A stretch of 64,000 nucleotides of DNA from Andreprevotia sp. IGB-42 (GTDB lineage Bacteria; Pseudomonadota; Gammaproteobacteria; Burkholderiales; Chitinibacteraceae). Positions 42,065 through 50,973 of the stretch are shown in pieces. The first letter of the stretch is position 1. Every line of letters begins with the position of its first letter. The stretch is taken from NCBI RefSeq assembly GCF_009848685.1, contig NZ_WXTX01000006.1:247309-311308 (forward strand), in the 5' to 3' direction. The notes below the pieces were generated by a model that searched no databases, was not told the DNA's origin, and saw nothing but the letters and a program-made list of their open reading frames with translations. A program made the translations under genes and the position numbers.

Positions 42065-42405
42065 TCTTCCCGCTTCGGTAATTCAGTCAGCTGAACACCA
42101 AAACAATCCCCTGCAGCAACCAGTTGCCCCCGGGCAACAACATGCCCGTCCAGCAAGATTTCAATCGGATCGTCCAGTAGCTGCTCAAGGGGAAGTACCT
42201 CACCCTCCTTGAGGCTCATCAGCTCGCCAACCGAAAGTTCGGCTTCGCCCAACCTTGCCGAAAGGCGTATTTTGACGTTGCGGATGACATCCATGCTGGA
42301 GCCTACCAGCGGTGACTTGGCCTTTGCACTGGGATGCAACTCTGGCAATTCGATCAACTGTGTCACCTCTGTGCCGGGTGCAGCGGCTTGTTGCTCTTTG
42401 TTCAA
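42061..42405 (-). CDS. fliN: Flagellar C-ring protein FliN
   Basis: A 114-residue protein with a SpoA domain at residues 45-112: IRNVKIRLSARLGEAELSVGELMSL, EGEVLPLEQLLDDPIEILLDG, GQLVAAGDCFGVQLTEL. A short N-terminal linker carries acidic and Pro residues. The TTG at 42405 follows GAAGGGAAG and was chosen over longer GTG or upstream starts that would overlap the previous gene. FliN forms the base of the switch complex and binds FliH. Confidence 0.9.
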   Translation of the reverse strand: MNKEQQAAAPGTEVTQLIELPELHPSAKAKSPLVGSSMDVIRNVKIRLSARLGEAELSVGELMSLKEGEVLPLEQLLDDPIEILLDGHVVARGQLVAAGDCFGVQLTELPKRED

Positions 42406-42433
42406 GGTACTTCCCTTCACTTGGTTAACACTT

Positions 42434-43198
42434 CTACTTCTGTACTTCGATGGCACGTGCAGCACGCTGTTTACCGGGATGCCCGGTAAATAGCTGTTGT
42501 CCGTGCTCGTCAAGAATCGGCAGGGCATCAGTGAGGCAGCGGTCAAGGCGAATGACGTCGCCTACGTGCAGGCTTTCGAGCTGGCCTAAAGTCATTTCTG
42601 CAATGCCCAGTTCAACTGAAATGCGTAGATGCTGTGCATTCAACGCGATTTTTAACGAAGTCAACGCGCCCTCTCCAGCACGAACACGTCCGCTTGGCAA
42701 TAAGCTGGAATAAACCACAACCACCGGCCTGCCAGGCATGGCCTGCCATATCACTGTCAATGCGCCGGACCCCGCAGTGAAGCAACCAACCGGGCTGATT
42801 TCCTTTACTTCGCCGGCAAATGACACCAAGTCCGGCGCCGCATCACCCACGCTGGCCAGATTGTGTAACAGCGCCTGCAGCCCATCTTGAGCAGCTGCAC
42901 GAGTAATGCTGGAGCCCGCGTGCCGGTCAGCACCGGATCGTTGCTTCATATCAGCAAACAGCAAGCGCTCACACCATTGCGCCATGCCCTCTGGCACATT
43001 GATCCATATCTGGCGACCATCACTTCCCCGCCACTGTGACCACGTTGCCTGTATCGGCTGCTGGGCCGCGCTGGCGGTAATCGTGCCAGGCAACTGCGCG
43101 CCCCAATTCTGGGTCCATGCATGCATTGCAGCGCTCACCATATCACTTACCTGGCTTAGCGCTGTTTCGCTGAATAACTGGTAAGGTCGTACTATCAC
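42434..43198 (-). CDS. fliM: Compact FliM-like C-ring protein with C-terminal SpoA domain
   Basis: 254 residues, against about 320-340 in normal FliM. The C-terminus is a SpoA domain (LRISVELGIAEMTLGQLESLHVGDVIRLD). The middle has FAGEVKEISPVGCFTAGSGALTVIWQAMPGRPVVVVYSSLL. The N-terminus lacks the FliM N-terminal CheY-binding helix and the CheC-like GGxG signature. It could thus be a reduced FliM or a SctQ-like protein; position next to fliN favours FliM. GTG start right after the flgE stop. Confidence 0.75.
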   Translation of the reverse strand: MIVRPYQLFSETALSQVSDMVSAAMHAWTQNWGAQLPGTITASAAQQPIQATWSQWRGSDGRQIWINVPEGMAQWCERLLFADMKQRSGADRHAGSSITRAAAQDGLQALLHNLASVGDAAPDLVSFAGEVKEISPVGCFTAGSGALTVIWQAMPGRPVVVVYSSLLPSGRVRAGEGALTSLKIALNAQHLRISVELGIAEMTLGQLESLHVGDVIRLDRCLTDALPILDEHGQQLFTGHPGKQRAARAIEVQK

Positions 43199-44386
43199 TT
43201 AGCCACGGCCCTTCATTTCGAACAATTGCTGGATCAATTCATTGGCGGCACTCACCATTTGCGAGGAAGCCTGATACCCACGCTGCATCAGAATGAGGTC
43301 ACTAAATTCCTGGGACAGATCAACGTTGGAGATTTCCACCGCACCCGTGCGAATCGCCTCCTGCCCTGCGCCGGCAACACCGTATGAAACCAGATCTGCA
43401 TTCTTTGCTTTGAACTGATTACCACCAATCTGTTCCAGGCTGTCGAGACTGCTCAATCGCGCCAAAGCTACCTGGAATGGCTTTGCAGTTTGGCCATTCG
43501 AGTAGCTGACAACGAGATGGCCTTCCTCATCGAAACTCTGACCAACAAGTTTGCCCACTGCATAGCCGTCTTTGGTGCCCAGAACCAGTGAAGAATCGGT
43601 ACCCAGAGAGTAGCCAGTCACATCCATACCAAGCTTGAAAACAGCTGTCGATGACGCGACACCAACAGGATTGAAGGTCAGACTGAGGCTATCGTTACCC
43701 AGCATGGGAACCGAATTCTTGAACTTGATAGGGCCCGTTGCCAAGGTTGTACCACCCTCCTTGATGGTCAAATCCCATTTGACTTCGCCGCTGGCAATAT
43801 CTTCAGTCTTGCCATTGAAGGTCACCTGCAGATTATGTTCTGCACCTGCATTATCGTAGACAACCACATTGTTGAGGATATGTTCCGTATCAGCGCTGGA
43901 CAGATTGCCCTTGAATGCCACGGAGGTTGTCGCTTGGGGTTTATTGGTATCAAGCCCTTTCAGCGATATTTCCTGCAGTGAACCATCCGTGCCAAATGCC
44001 AGCACTTTTTCACCGCCAAGCCGGTTGACCAAAATACCTTTGTCATCAAACTCGAATTGCCCTGCCTTGGTGTAAGTCAGATTGCCGTTGCTATCACGCA
44101 AGACAAAAAACCCTCGGCCGTCAATTGCAATATCCAGCGGATTGCCGGTAGACCGGAAATCACCCGCTACAAAACTCAGCGTGGATCCAAAAGTGCTTAC
44201 ACCCTGCCCTTGGCTGCGTTCGCCCGAACCAGCCTGATCACCCTGGTAAAACATATCTGCAAACTGCAGGTGCGATGTCTTGAAACCAGGGGTGTTGAGG
44301 TTGGTCACGTTATTGCTGATGGTTTTCAAGCCACGTGAGTAGCTGGTCAAGCCAGCCATACCGATAAAAATCGAATCGAGCATCAT
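43199..44386 (-). CDS. flgE: Flagellar hook protein FlgE
   Basis: A 395-residue protein with the N-terminal axial domain (GMAGLTSYSRGLKTISNNVTNLNTPGFKTSHLQF) and C-terminal motif (AVEISNVDLSQEFSDLILMQRGYQASSQMV), FlgE D1-like middle region LDIAIDGRGFFVL. Length typical. Forms the hook. Its presence, with FlgD and FliK, shows the machine is flagellar and not an injectisome. Confidence 0.95.
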   Translation of the reverse strand: MMLDSIFIGMAGLTSYSRGLKTISNNVTNLNTPGFKTSHLQFADMFYQGDQAGSGERSQGQGVSTFGSTLSFVAGDFRSTGNPLDIAIDGRGFFVLRDSNGNLTYTKAGQFEFDDKGILVNRLGGEKVLAFGTDGSLQEISLKGLDTNKPQATTSVAFKGNLSSADTEHILNNVVVYDNAGAEHNLQVTFNGKTEDIASGEVKWDLTIKEGGTTLATGPIKFKNSVPMLGNDSLSLTFNPVGVASSTAVFKLGMDVTGYSLGTDSSLVLGTKDGYAVGKLVGQSFDEEGHLVVSYSNGQTAKPFQVALARLSSLDSLEQIGGNQFKAKNADLVSYGVAGAGQEAIRTGAVEISNVDLSQEFSDLILMQRGYQASSQMVSAANELIQQLFEMKGRG

Positions 44387-44409
44387 GCGCTCCAGTTAAT
44401 TGTGATTGC

Positions 44410-44814
44410 TTAGCGAACAGCGGAAATCTGTGCGATGGAGATACCACTCACCACCTGCCCATCTGCCTGCCTGACCGTGATACGGGGCTCACCATCAGCA
44501 AAGGCCAGCGCGGAAACCTGCCCTGTTACGACGGAGCCACCATTGGGGTTAGTTACATCCACCGTCTTGCCCAGCAATCCGATCGACTGCGTGGTCGACT
44601 GGATACTCAACAGCTGATCTACCTTGGTATTCAGTTGCTGATTGGCTTCGAGCGCCGAAAACTGGGCAATCTGAGCGACAAACTCCTGGTTATCCATCGG
44701 CTTGAGCGGATCTTGATAAGTCAGCTGGGTCAGCAGAATTTTGAGCAGATCCTGCAAGCCCAGCCCGGCGGCCTGCAGGTTGGAAGAAACAGCGGAGATG
44801 GATTCGGTGGCCAT
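44410..44814 (-). CDS. flgD: Flagellar hook cap FlgD, short version
   Basis: 134 residues, against about 220 in enteric FlgD. The N-terminal signature is intact (LLKILLTQLTYQDPLKPMDNQEFVAQIAQFSALEANQQLN). After this comes a small beta domain (SIGLLGKTVDVTNPNGGSVVTGQVSAL); the FlgD Ig/Tudor domain pair seems reduced to one. It starts two bases after fliK. Confidence 0.9.
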   Translation of the reverse strand: MATESISAVSSNLQAAGLGLQDLLKILLTQLTYQDPLKPMDNQEFVAQIAQFSALEANQQLNTKVDQLLSIQSTTQSIGLLGKTVDVTNPNGGSVVTGQVSALAFADGEPRITVRQADGQVVSGISIAQISAVR

Positions 44815-44816
44815 GA

Positions 44817-45812
44817 TCAGATTTTTTCGCTTTGGATACGGCTGGTAAGGCCAGAGAAATTATTCGGCATATCAACGTTCTGTTCTGCGTCACTCAAAGC
44901 TGCGTATTCCAGGTAGCTTGCTTGGCGCTTGGCTTCAAAGACTGGTTTGCCATTGATCGTCGCCTGCGCCAACCAGCTACCCGAGCGCAAAAGGTCATAC
45001 TGTATGCGTTGCAAGACCGCATTTTGTTGAAATTCACTGAGTGCGTTATCCCGCAGCCAGAGGTGTACCTGACCATCTTCATTTTCAACCAGATGCAGGT
45101 GCTGCTTTTTCAATGCATCAGGTAACGACTGGCTAGCACCGGAACGGAATTGCATTTCGTCCGTCACGTCTGCTTCTTGCAAAGCATCAGTACGGACGAG
45201 ATGTAGCTCAGGCAAGGAACCCACTTGTTGCGGCGCAATTAAGGCAGGCCGGGATGAATCTACCAATTGCGTAGCGATATTGCCTATAGCTGAAGACATC
45301 GTCCCCGTCCTGGCAACCGGCCCCATGAGATTGGCTGCAGTCAGACCGGCCATTTGCATAGCCACTTCAGGCATTGTCGGCAGGGCGACAGTTTCTGCTG
45401 CCAGTTCAGGAGCAGATACTGCTGGTTGAACTGCTCGCCCCGCTCCGGCGGTAAGCTGCAATGGTGCCTGTGTCGCTGCAGCATTGCCGGGGTCCGGCCG
45501 GGCCTTTTCATTCGCGTCGGTGACATTTCCCGCATGGTCAGTATGCGGTTGCAACGTTGGAGATGCATCGCGACTTGCGGCAACGCGTGCTGCAGGGGGT
45601 AGAGTCGCTAGAGGCCGCTCAGGCAATGCTTGCCTGGCGGCACTGGGATCCGCAAATTGCAGCAACGGATTTCTAATCGCAGTTACGCCGTCCAGCAGTG
45701 ACTGATCAGCGATAGCCAATTGCTTTTTCCATGCATCTTGCAGGCTCTGCGCATGTGCAGTACCGGTTTGGTTTTGCTGCAAAATGTCTGTATGTCTTTC
45801 ACTAATCCGCAT
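44817..45812 (-). CDS. fliK: Flagellar hook-length control protein FliK
   Basis: 331 residues. The first 200 residues are low-complexity Ala/Pro/Gln-rich, the C-terminal domain has LHLVENEDGQVHLWLRDNALSEFQQNAVLQRIQYDL, the type of helix-strand arrangement of the FliK substrate-specificity switch domain, although weakly conserved. Identity rests on this and on position between fliJ and flgD. ATG overlaps the fliJ stop; the frame from 45848 is unneeded. Confidence 0.75.
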   Translation of the reverse strand: MRISERHTDILQQNQTGTAHAQSLQDAWKKQLAIADQSLLDGVTAIRNPLLQFADPSAARQALPERPLATLPPAARVAASRDASPTLQPHTDHAGNVTDANEKARPDPGNAAATQAPLQLTAGAGRAVQPAVSAPELAAETVALPTMPEVAMQMAGLTAANLMGPVARTGTMSSAIGNIATQLVDSSRPALIAPQQVGSLPELHLVRTDALQEADVTDEMQFRSGASQSLPDALKKQHLHLVENEDGQVHLWLRDNALSEFQQNAVLQRIQYDLLRSGSWLAQATINGKPVFEAKRQASYLEYAALSDAEQNVDMPNNFSGLTSRIQSEKI

Positions 45813-46273
45813 CACGACGCCTTCTTTTCCGCTGCGCTTTGCAACCACGCTTCATCCATCGCTTTAGCTTCGCGTGCGTGCATTTCCCGGGTGAATATCT
45901 CGAACAAGCTATCACGATGCGTTTCCAACCCCTTGAGAAAGGCATGCTTTTCTGCCACTGCATTCAAGGCAGCCTCTTTAAGCCGCGTTGCTTCCTCAAG
46001 TGCTACGCGTGCATTGACCACGCTGCGATCCAGATGCCCCAGATATTGATGCCACTGTCTTTGCCGGGCCGGATCAACCAGCGCATTGGCCGCATGGCCA
46101 GCACGCATTGCCGATTCTGCGGCATGGTAATCCTGCGCTGCTGCTGCCAGTGTTTTTTCCCGCTCGCTCTCAAGCACAACCAGCTCAGCCAGATTCTGGC
46201 GCAGCTCAGCCAGATCCCACTCTGTCAGGGTATGAACCGGACGCAGCGCATATTGAAACTGTCTCGTGTTCAT
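45812..46273 (-). CDS. fliJ: Flagellar export chaperone FliJ
   Basis: 153 residues of almost pure antiparallel coiled coil (LAELRQNLAELVVLESEREKTLAAAAQDY; RSVVNARVALEEATRLKEAAL), the FliJ architecture. FliJ couples the FliI ATPase to FlhA. Assigned mainly from size, helix pattern and position after fliI. Confidence 0.82.
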   Translation of the reverse strand: MNTRQFQYALRPVHTLTEWDLAELRQNLAELVVLESEREKTLAAAAQDYHAAESAMRAGHAANALVDPARQRQWHQYLGHLDRSVVNARVALEEATRLKEAALNAVAEKHAFLKGLETHRDSLFEIFTREMHAREAKAMDEAWLQSAAEKKAS

Positions 46274-47586
46274 GTTGAGGTCACCCCCAGCGCATGCCTG
46301 AGCTGAGCCAATACGGCCTGGCGTGGCGCATGTTCAAGCTTTCCCTGACACAGGAATCGCCGTAGCGCAGGCATCACACCCACCGCACGATCAATCTCGG
46401 CATTGCTGCCGGTGCGGTAAGCACCGATATCGATCATCTCGCGGTTTCTCTCGTAGCTCGCAAGGTAGGCTACGACTTCATGCACCAGCTTCAATTCGTC
46501 AGCTGCAGCCAGATCGGGCAGCAGGCGACTTGCGCTCTGCAGAATATCGATCGCTGGAAAATGGCCACTTTGCGCCAGTTTCCTGCTCAGTACGATGTGG
46601 CCATCCAGGGTTGCGCGCAGGATGTCTGAAATGGGTTCATTAAAATCATCGCCTTCCACCAATACCGTATACAAGGCTGTGATGCTGCCACCGGAATCCG
46701 ACGTCCCACAGCGCTCACAAAGCTCGGGTAATTCCGTGAATACCGAGGGCGTATAACCACGGGCCGTCGGCGGTTCACCGGCAGCAAGACCGATTTCACG
46801 TTTGGCCATGGCAAAGCGCGTGACCGAATCCATGGTCAGCATCACTTGCTTGCCCTGATCCCGGAAGTATTCGGCGATGGCAGTCGCCGCATAAGCCGCC
46901 CGCGCCCGGGCCAAGGCTGGCATATCCGCGGTGGCGACCACGACCACCGATCTTGCCAACCCCTCAGGTCCCAGTTGTTGCTCGATGAATTCCTTGACCT
47001 CACGCCCACGCTCGCCGATCAGCGCAATCACATTCACGTCTGCCACGATGTGTTTGGCGATCATGCCCAGCAAGGTACTCTTGCCCACACCGCTGCCAGC
47101 GAAGATGCCAATGCGTTGTCCCTGCCCCAAGGTCAGGATGCTATCGATGGCGCGCACGCCCGTTTCCATCACATGTTCGATACGTGGTCTGCGTAACGGA
47201 TTGACTGGCTGGGTGCGCAAAGGCCTCGATTCGCTCACCGCTGGCGGTGCGAGGTCATCAATTGGCGCGCCAAACGCATCAATCACCCTGCCGAGCAATG
47301 CATCACCTACGCCAATTTCCGGCAAATGCCCGGTTGCCAGCACTTCAGAACCTACCGCAATCCCGCGCGTATCTCCATAAGGCATCAGTATCAGCCGATC
47401 ATCATTCAGCCCGACCACCTCGGCGCGTATGCGTCTACCGTCGTGGCGGGAAACAATTTCGCAAACTTCGCCAACAGGGGCATCCGGTCCGCGGGCCTCG
47501 ATGCTCAACCCCGCCAGGCGCGTGACTGCACCAAGCCGGCGGCAAGTATCGAGCGTACGCAAACATTCAAGGTACACGGAGGTCAT
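46270..47586 (-). CDS. fliI: Flagellum-specific export ATPase FliI
   Basis: 438 residues. Walker A in GIFAGSGVGKSTLLGMIAKH (about 158-177), Walker B VMLTMDSVTRFAMAKREIGL, and catalytic Glu in ALIGERGREVKEFIE. The C-terminus carries YLASYERNREMIDIGAYRTGSNAEIDRAVG as in FliI/SctN. It energises export with FliH and FliJ. Overlaps fliJ by four bases. Confidence 0.96.
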   Translation of the reverse strand: MTSVYLECLRTLDTCRRLGAVTRLAGLSIEARGPDAPVGEVCEIVSRHDGRRIRAEVVGLNDDRLILMPYGDTRGIAVGSEVLATGHLPEIGVGDALLGRVIDAFGAPIDDLAPPAVSESRPLRTQPVNPLRRPRIEHVMETGVRAIDSILTLGQGQRIGIFAGSGVGKSTLLGMIAKHIVADVNVIALIGERGREVKEFIEQQLGPEGLARSVVVVATADMPALARARAAYAATAIAEYFRDQGKQVMLTMDSVTRFAMAKREIGLAAGEPPTARGYTPSVFTELPELCERCGTSDSGGSITALYTVLVEGDDFNEPISDILRATLDGHIVLSRKLAQSGHFPAIDILQSASRLLPDLAAADELKLVHEVVAYLASYERNREMIDIGAYRTGSNAEIDRAVGVMPALRRFLCQGKLEHAPRQAVLAQLRHALGVTST

Positions 47587-47588
47587 GA

Positions 47589-48341
47589 TCAGCGCGATGC
47601 CCGTTGCGCGGCCAGAAATGCCTCGAGAATGATTTGTAGTTGACTCTCCAGCCGGGCATCAAGCTCACCCATCGGAGTTTCGATCAGGCAGCCTCCCCGT
47701 CCGACCCGGGCATCGGCCGCCCAAGTCACTTGTGTAGTTTCCGCCAATTCAGGGGGTGGATCACCGACCAGCCGCAGATCATCCGGTGCAAGATAAATGG
47801 TTACCGCCTGACGCTGACGCAAGCGCCCAAGTACCTGCCGCACCACTGCAAGCACACCATCCCGGGTCAAAAGTGCCTCTCCGGCAATCTTGCAGAGCGC
47901 CTCATAGGCGATGGATACCGACAGCCGTTCCTGCGCGCTTTCATCCCGCTGCAAACCGGCCTCAATTTTGGTCAGCAGCAACTCGAAACGCTTTGCACGC
48001 TCAGCATCGGATTGGTCAACTTGCGCCTGTGCGCGCTTCATCCCTTCCGTATAACCTTGCTCCTGGGCCTTGGCACGCAGTTGTGCCATCTCTGCTTCAA
48101 TTTCCTTCTGAACGACCTGTGTAGCAGCAGCAACCCTGCGATCCATTTCCTGCTCATCAAACAGACGTGCCGTGATCACGGGTGGTGATGCAACGGGCGC
48201 GACTGCAGCGGGAGCAGGGGCCGGAATCGAGGGGGCCGGGGACGGAACCTCCCGTTGCATAGCGGTTTGTGTATTTGCATTGCGCAGTTGCAACGTGCGT
48301 TTTTCGGTTGATACAGCAGGCTTGCGGATTATCGGCGCCAT
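47589..48341 (-). CDS. fliH: FliI regulator FliH
   Basis: 250 residues. N-terminal half is Pro/Ala/Gln-rich and then a long coiled coil (VAAATQVVQKEIEAEMAQLRAKAQEQGYTEGMKRAQ), with the EQGYxEG segment seen in FliH/V-ATPase-E family. The C-terminal domain has LSVSIAYEALCKIAGEALLTRDGVLAVVRQVL and IYLAPDDLRLV. It links the ATPase to FliN. Confidence 0.88.
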   Translation of the reverse strand: MAPIIRKPAVSTEKRTLQLRNANTQTAMQREVPSPAPSIPAPAPAAVAPVASPPVITARLFDEQEMDRRVAAATQVVQKEIEAEMAQLRAKAQEQGYTEGMKRAQAQVDQSDAERAKRFELLLTKIEAGLQRDESAQERLSVSIAYEALCKIAGEALLTRDGVLAVVRQVLGRLRQRQAVTIYLAPDDLRLVGDPPPELAETTQVTWAADARVGRGGCLIETPMGELDARLESQLQIILEAFLAAQRASR

Positions 48342-48820
48342 CGACTGATCCCCAATTTCAATGCGGCAAGCAAATTTCCATGCTGAGTGGCATTCATTCG
48401 CGGCATATCAGCAGCAAGCTGTTCCTCGCAATGGAGCAACAATGCGCGGGCAAGTGCGGGTGCCACTGGTACATCCTCTGCAACGAGCCGTTCAAGATCA
48501 GCACGCCGCTGCCCATCCATGCGGCCAAGAAGGGCCTCCTGCCACCACCAGTTGCGTTGACGCACCAGCAGCGCCAGCAGCCAGGTCGGCTCCATCAACA
48601 ACTTGTCAATGCTTGCCGCTTGATCAACGTTCTTTGCCGCACTGTTATTTGTACCTGCCGACAACGCAAGTGATGGCTCTGCGGGGATCCCAAGGGCAAC
48701 AAGTTCTTCCAGGTGCGCGCCCACGCGCGCGCGCGCTGCAACACCCAATTGCGCCAGCATCCAGGATTGATCCGCCTCGGCAAGGCCATGCAATGCCAGT
48801 GCGGCGCGACGGCTACTCAT
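48329..48820 (-). CDS. 163-aa protein in the fliG position
   Basis: It lies exactly where fliG sits in every canonical fliE-F-G-H-I-J operon, overlapping fliF by four and fliH by thirteen bases. It is helical: RAALALHGLAEADQSWMLAQLGVAARARVGAHLEELVALGIP near the N-terminus (start RRAALALHGLAEADQSWMLA) recalls a FliG armadillo-type unit, and LARALLLHCEEQLAADMPRM closes the protein. The EHPQ and MFxFED motifs of FliG are absent and the length is half of the usual 330. It is either an extremely reduced FliG or an adaptor in its place, analogous to SctK of injectisomes. Function inferred only from context. Confidence 0.8.
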   Translation of the reverse strand: MSSRRAALALHGLAEADQSWMLAQLGVAARARVGAHLEELVALGIPAEPSLALSAGTNNSAAKNVDQAASIDKLLMEPTWLLALLVRQRNWWWQEALLGRMDGQRRADLERLVAEDVPVAPALARALLLHCEEQLAADMPRMNATQHGNLLAALKLGISRWRR

Positions 48821-50226
48821 AAGCCGCCCTTTTCAGATCGTGTGTCATCTTCCAGTGCTACCCAAGCCCGGACCTTTTCCAGCAAGCGCTCCCGCTCGGC
48901 ATCACTCAGCGTGGCGACCCCATTGTCGGCGCCACGGCGCGCCCATACGAAGAGGCCTGCCAATAGCACGGCAATCACTACCAGCAACACTGCGATATTC
49001 GTTTTCTGCCAATCATCGGCAACGGCAGGTTTATTGCCTTGCGGTGCGGATGCTGCCGGTTCTTGCGCTGACATATCCAGCGGTTGCATTTTTGGCTCGG
49101 CAACCAGTTGGTCCATTGCATACAGCGCAACGCGATCACCACGCTCCTCGACCAAGCCAACGGTATTGGCCACAATGGCCCGGAATTGACCAAGCTCAGC
49201 CTCGCTCAGCGGGCGTTCGAGCACCACCGCAACGCTGATACGCTCGATACCGCCAGGCGTGCGCTCTACCTGCTCCACGCGCCGGCCTACCTGGTAGTCG
49301 TATTCACTTTGCGTGACTTCCTCAGTATCTGCCTGGCCTGCACTGGGGCGAGTATTCTGCCGTTCACGTACGGTCACACCGGTGCCACGCTCCTTATCCA
49401 CGGGAAGCACATCTTCGACAACCAGCTTGCTCGCCTTGTCGTTCAGCTGGACGTCCACGCTTGCAATGGCTTTGCCCTCGCCAAAGCTCTTGGCCAACAC
49501 CGCATCCAGCTTCTGTTTCAGATAGCTTTCCATGGTGCGCTTCACTTCCAGCGATTCGCCCGGATTCGCTTCAGGGCCAGATTCCTTGCCGCTGCGAGTC
49601 AGCGCCACGCCATGCTGGTCAACAATCGTCACCGCAGACGGATCGATTTCCGCCACCGAAGCGGCCACCAACCGCTGTATGCCCTTGATCTGTTCTGGCG
49701 CAAGCTGACGTCCCGGCTTGAGCGTCAGGCTGACCGACGCCTTGGCTTTCGCATCCTGTCGCTTGAACAGACCTTGCTCAGGCAATGCCAGATGCACGCG
49801 TGCAGTCTGGATATCTTCCACCGCCAGGATGGTGCGGGTAATTTCGCCTTGCATCGCCCGTTGATAGTTCACTTTCTGGGCGAATTCGGTCATGCTGAAA
49901 TCGCTGTTATTGAAGAGCTCGAAACCCACCGTACCATGCAGGGGAATATCCTTCCCCAACAGTTGCAGGCGAACTTTGTGGACGTTTTCCGCTGGTACAA
50001 GAATGGTGCTGCCACCTTGCTCCAGCCGGTACGGCTGTTTCATCTGATCCAGCGCAGCCACCATGGTTGACGCGTCCTGGGCTGAAAGCCCGGAAAACAG
50101 CACGCCTTCCTCTTGGTGCAACGCCCACCAGGCCAGCGCGCCGGTCAGCAATACGATGCTCAGCACGCAGGCCAGCAAGCCAATGCGCGCTACACGATCC
50201 AATTTGTTCCAAAGTTGCATCAACAC
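48817..50226 (-). CDS. fliF: Flagellar MS-ring protein FliF (short C-terminal tail)
   Basis: 469 residues, against about 550. TM1 (IGLLACVLSIVLLTGALAWWAL), ring-building motifs VLFSGLSAQDASTMVAAL and LGKDIPLHGTVGFELFNNSDFSMTEFAQKVNYQRAMQGEITRTI (from LGKDIPLHGTVGFELFNNSD), TM2 (TNIAVLLVVIAVLLAGLFVWA). The cytoplasmic tail is just about 45 residues and ends LLEKVRAWVALEDDTRSEKGGL. The AWV part resembles the FliG-binding helix of normal FliF. GTG start with AAGGAAG. Confidence 0.94.
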   Translation of the reverse strand: MLMQLWNKLDRVARIGLLACVLSIVLLTGALAWWALHQEEGVLFSGLSAQDASTMVAALDQMKQPYRLEQGGSTILVPAENVHKVRLQLLGKDIPLHGTVGFELFNNSDFSMTEFAQKVNYQRAMQGEITRTILAVEDIQTARVHLALPEQGLFKRQDAKAKASVSLTLKPGRQLAPEQIKGIQRLVAASVAEIDPSAVTIVDQHGVALTRSGKESGPEANPGESLEVKRTMESYLKQKLDAVLAKSFGEGKAIASVDVQLNDKASKLVVEDVLPVDKERGTGVTVRERQNTRPSAGQADTEEVTQSEYDYQVGRRVEQVERTPGGIERISVAVVLERPLSEAELGQFRAIVANTVGLVEERGDRVALYAMDQLVAEPKMQPLDMSAQEPAASAPQGNKPAVADDWQKTNIAVLLVVIAVLLAGLFVWARRGADNGVATLSDAERERLLEKVRAWVALEDDTRSEKGGL

Positions 50227-50239
50227 TGACTATCTTCCT

Positions 50240-50545
50240 TTACATCTGCATGCGCATCATTTCCTGATACGTTTCAAGTAGACGGTTACGAACTTGCATC
50301 ACCAACTGGATCGACAGTTTTGCGTCTTCAAATTGCATCATGACCTGATGCAGATTGCTGGTATCACCCAGTGCAAGCTGTTGCAAACCGCTATCTGCAA
50401 CAGCCATTTTCTCGCTGACCTGGGTCAGCTGCTGGTCAAACCAAGCGGCAAAACCCGGCTGGGTAGCCGGCGAGGTGATCCCGCCAACTTCCGGAAACTT
50501 GATCTGGTTTACCGGGGTCAACGCCGTCAAGGCTTCGATGTTCAC
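50240..50545 (-). CDS. fliE: Flagellar MS ring-rod junction protein FliE
   Basis: 101 residues, ending with the family's C-terminal helix: NLHQVMMQFEDAKLSIQLVMQVRNRLLETYQEMMRMQM. The typical position between flgC and fliF supports it. Overlaps flgC by four bases. Confidence 0.93.
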   Translation of the reverse strand: MNIEALTALTPVNQIKFPEVGGITSPATQPGFAAWFDQQLTQVSEKMAVADSGLQQLALGDTSNLHQVMMQFEDAKLSIQLVMQVRNRLLETYQEMMRMQM

Positions 50546-50973
50546 GCGCCACCCCCGATCTCCAGCGCGCGCAACGCCATGGTTTTTGCCGCATTCATGG
50601 CGACCACGTTGGCCTCATAGGCACGCAGCGCAGTAGCCATGTTGAGCATTTCTCCCAAGTGATTGATGGCCGGCATTTCCACATCCCCGGCCGCATCAGC
50701 AGCAGGGTGGCCCGGGTCATGGACTTTGCGCGGTGCCACGTCCAGGGGCTCGATTTGCCCTTGCGGCAGCATTGCCTGCAATTGGGCTGCTTGCGAAAAA
50801 TGTCCATCGAAGGACGTTGCTGCACTGGCAACGACGCGCAGGGGCTGATAAAGCTGCCCGTCGGCTCCCCTGGTACTGTTCATATTGGCCAGATTCAGTG
50901 CGGTTACATCGAGGCGCATTTTCTCGACGCGCATCCCTGCGGCGCTGATGGCAAAAGCGCTGAGATAATCCAT
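50542..50973 (-). CDS. flgC: Flagellar proximal rod protein FlgC
   Basis: 143 residues: AFAISAAGMRVEKMRLDVTALNLANMNSTRG at the N-terminus, then VHDPGHPAADAAGDVEMPAINHLGEMLNM, then AYEANVVAMNAAKTMALRALEIG at the C-terminus, all standard for FlgC. Start overlaps the flgB stop. Confidence 0.95.
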   Translation of the reverse strand: MDYLSAFAISAAGMRVEKMRLDVTALNLANMNSTRGADGQLYQPLRVVASAATSFDGHFSQAAQLQAMLPQGQIEPLDVAPRKVHDPGHPAADAAGDVEMPAINHLGEMLNMATALRAYEANVVAMNAAKTMALRALEIGGGA

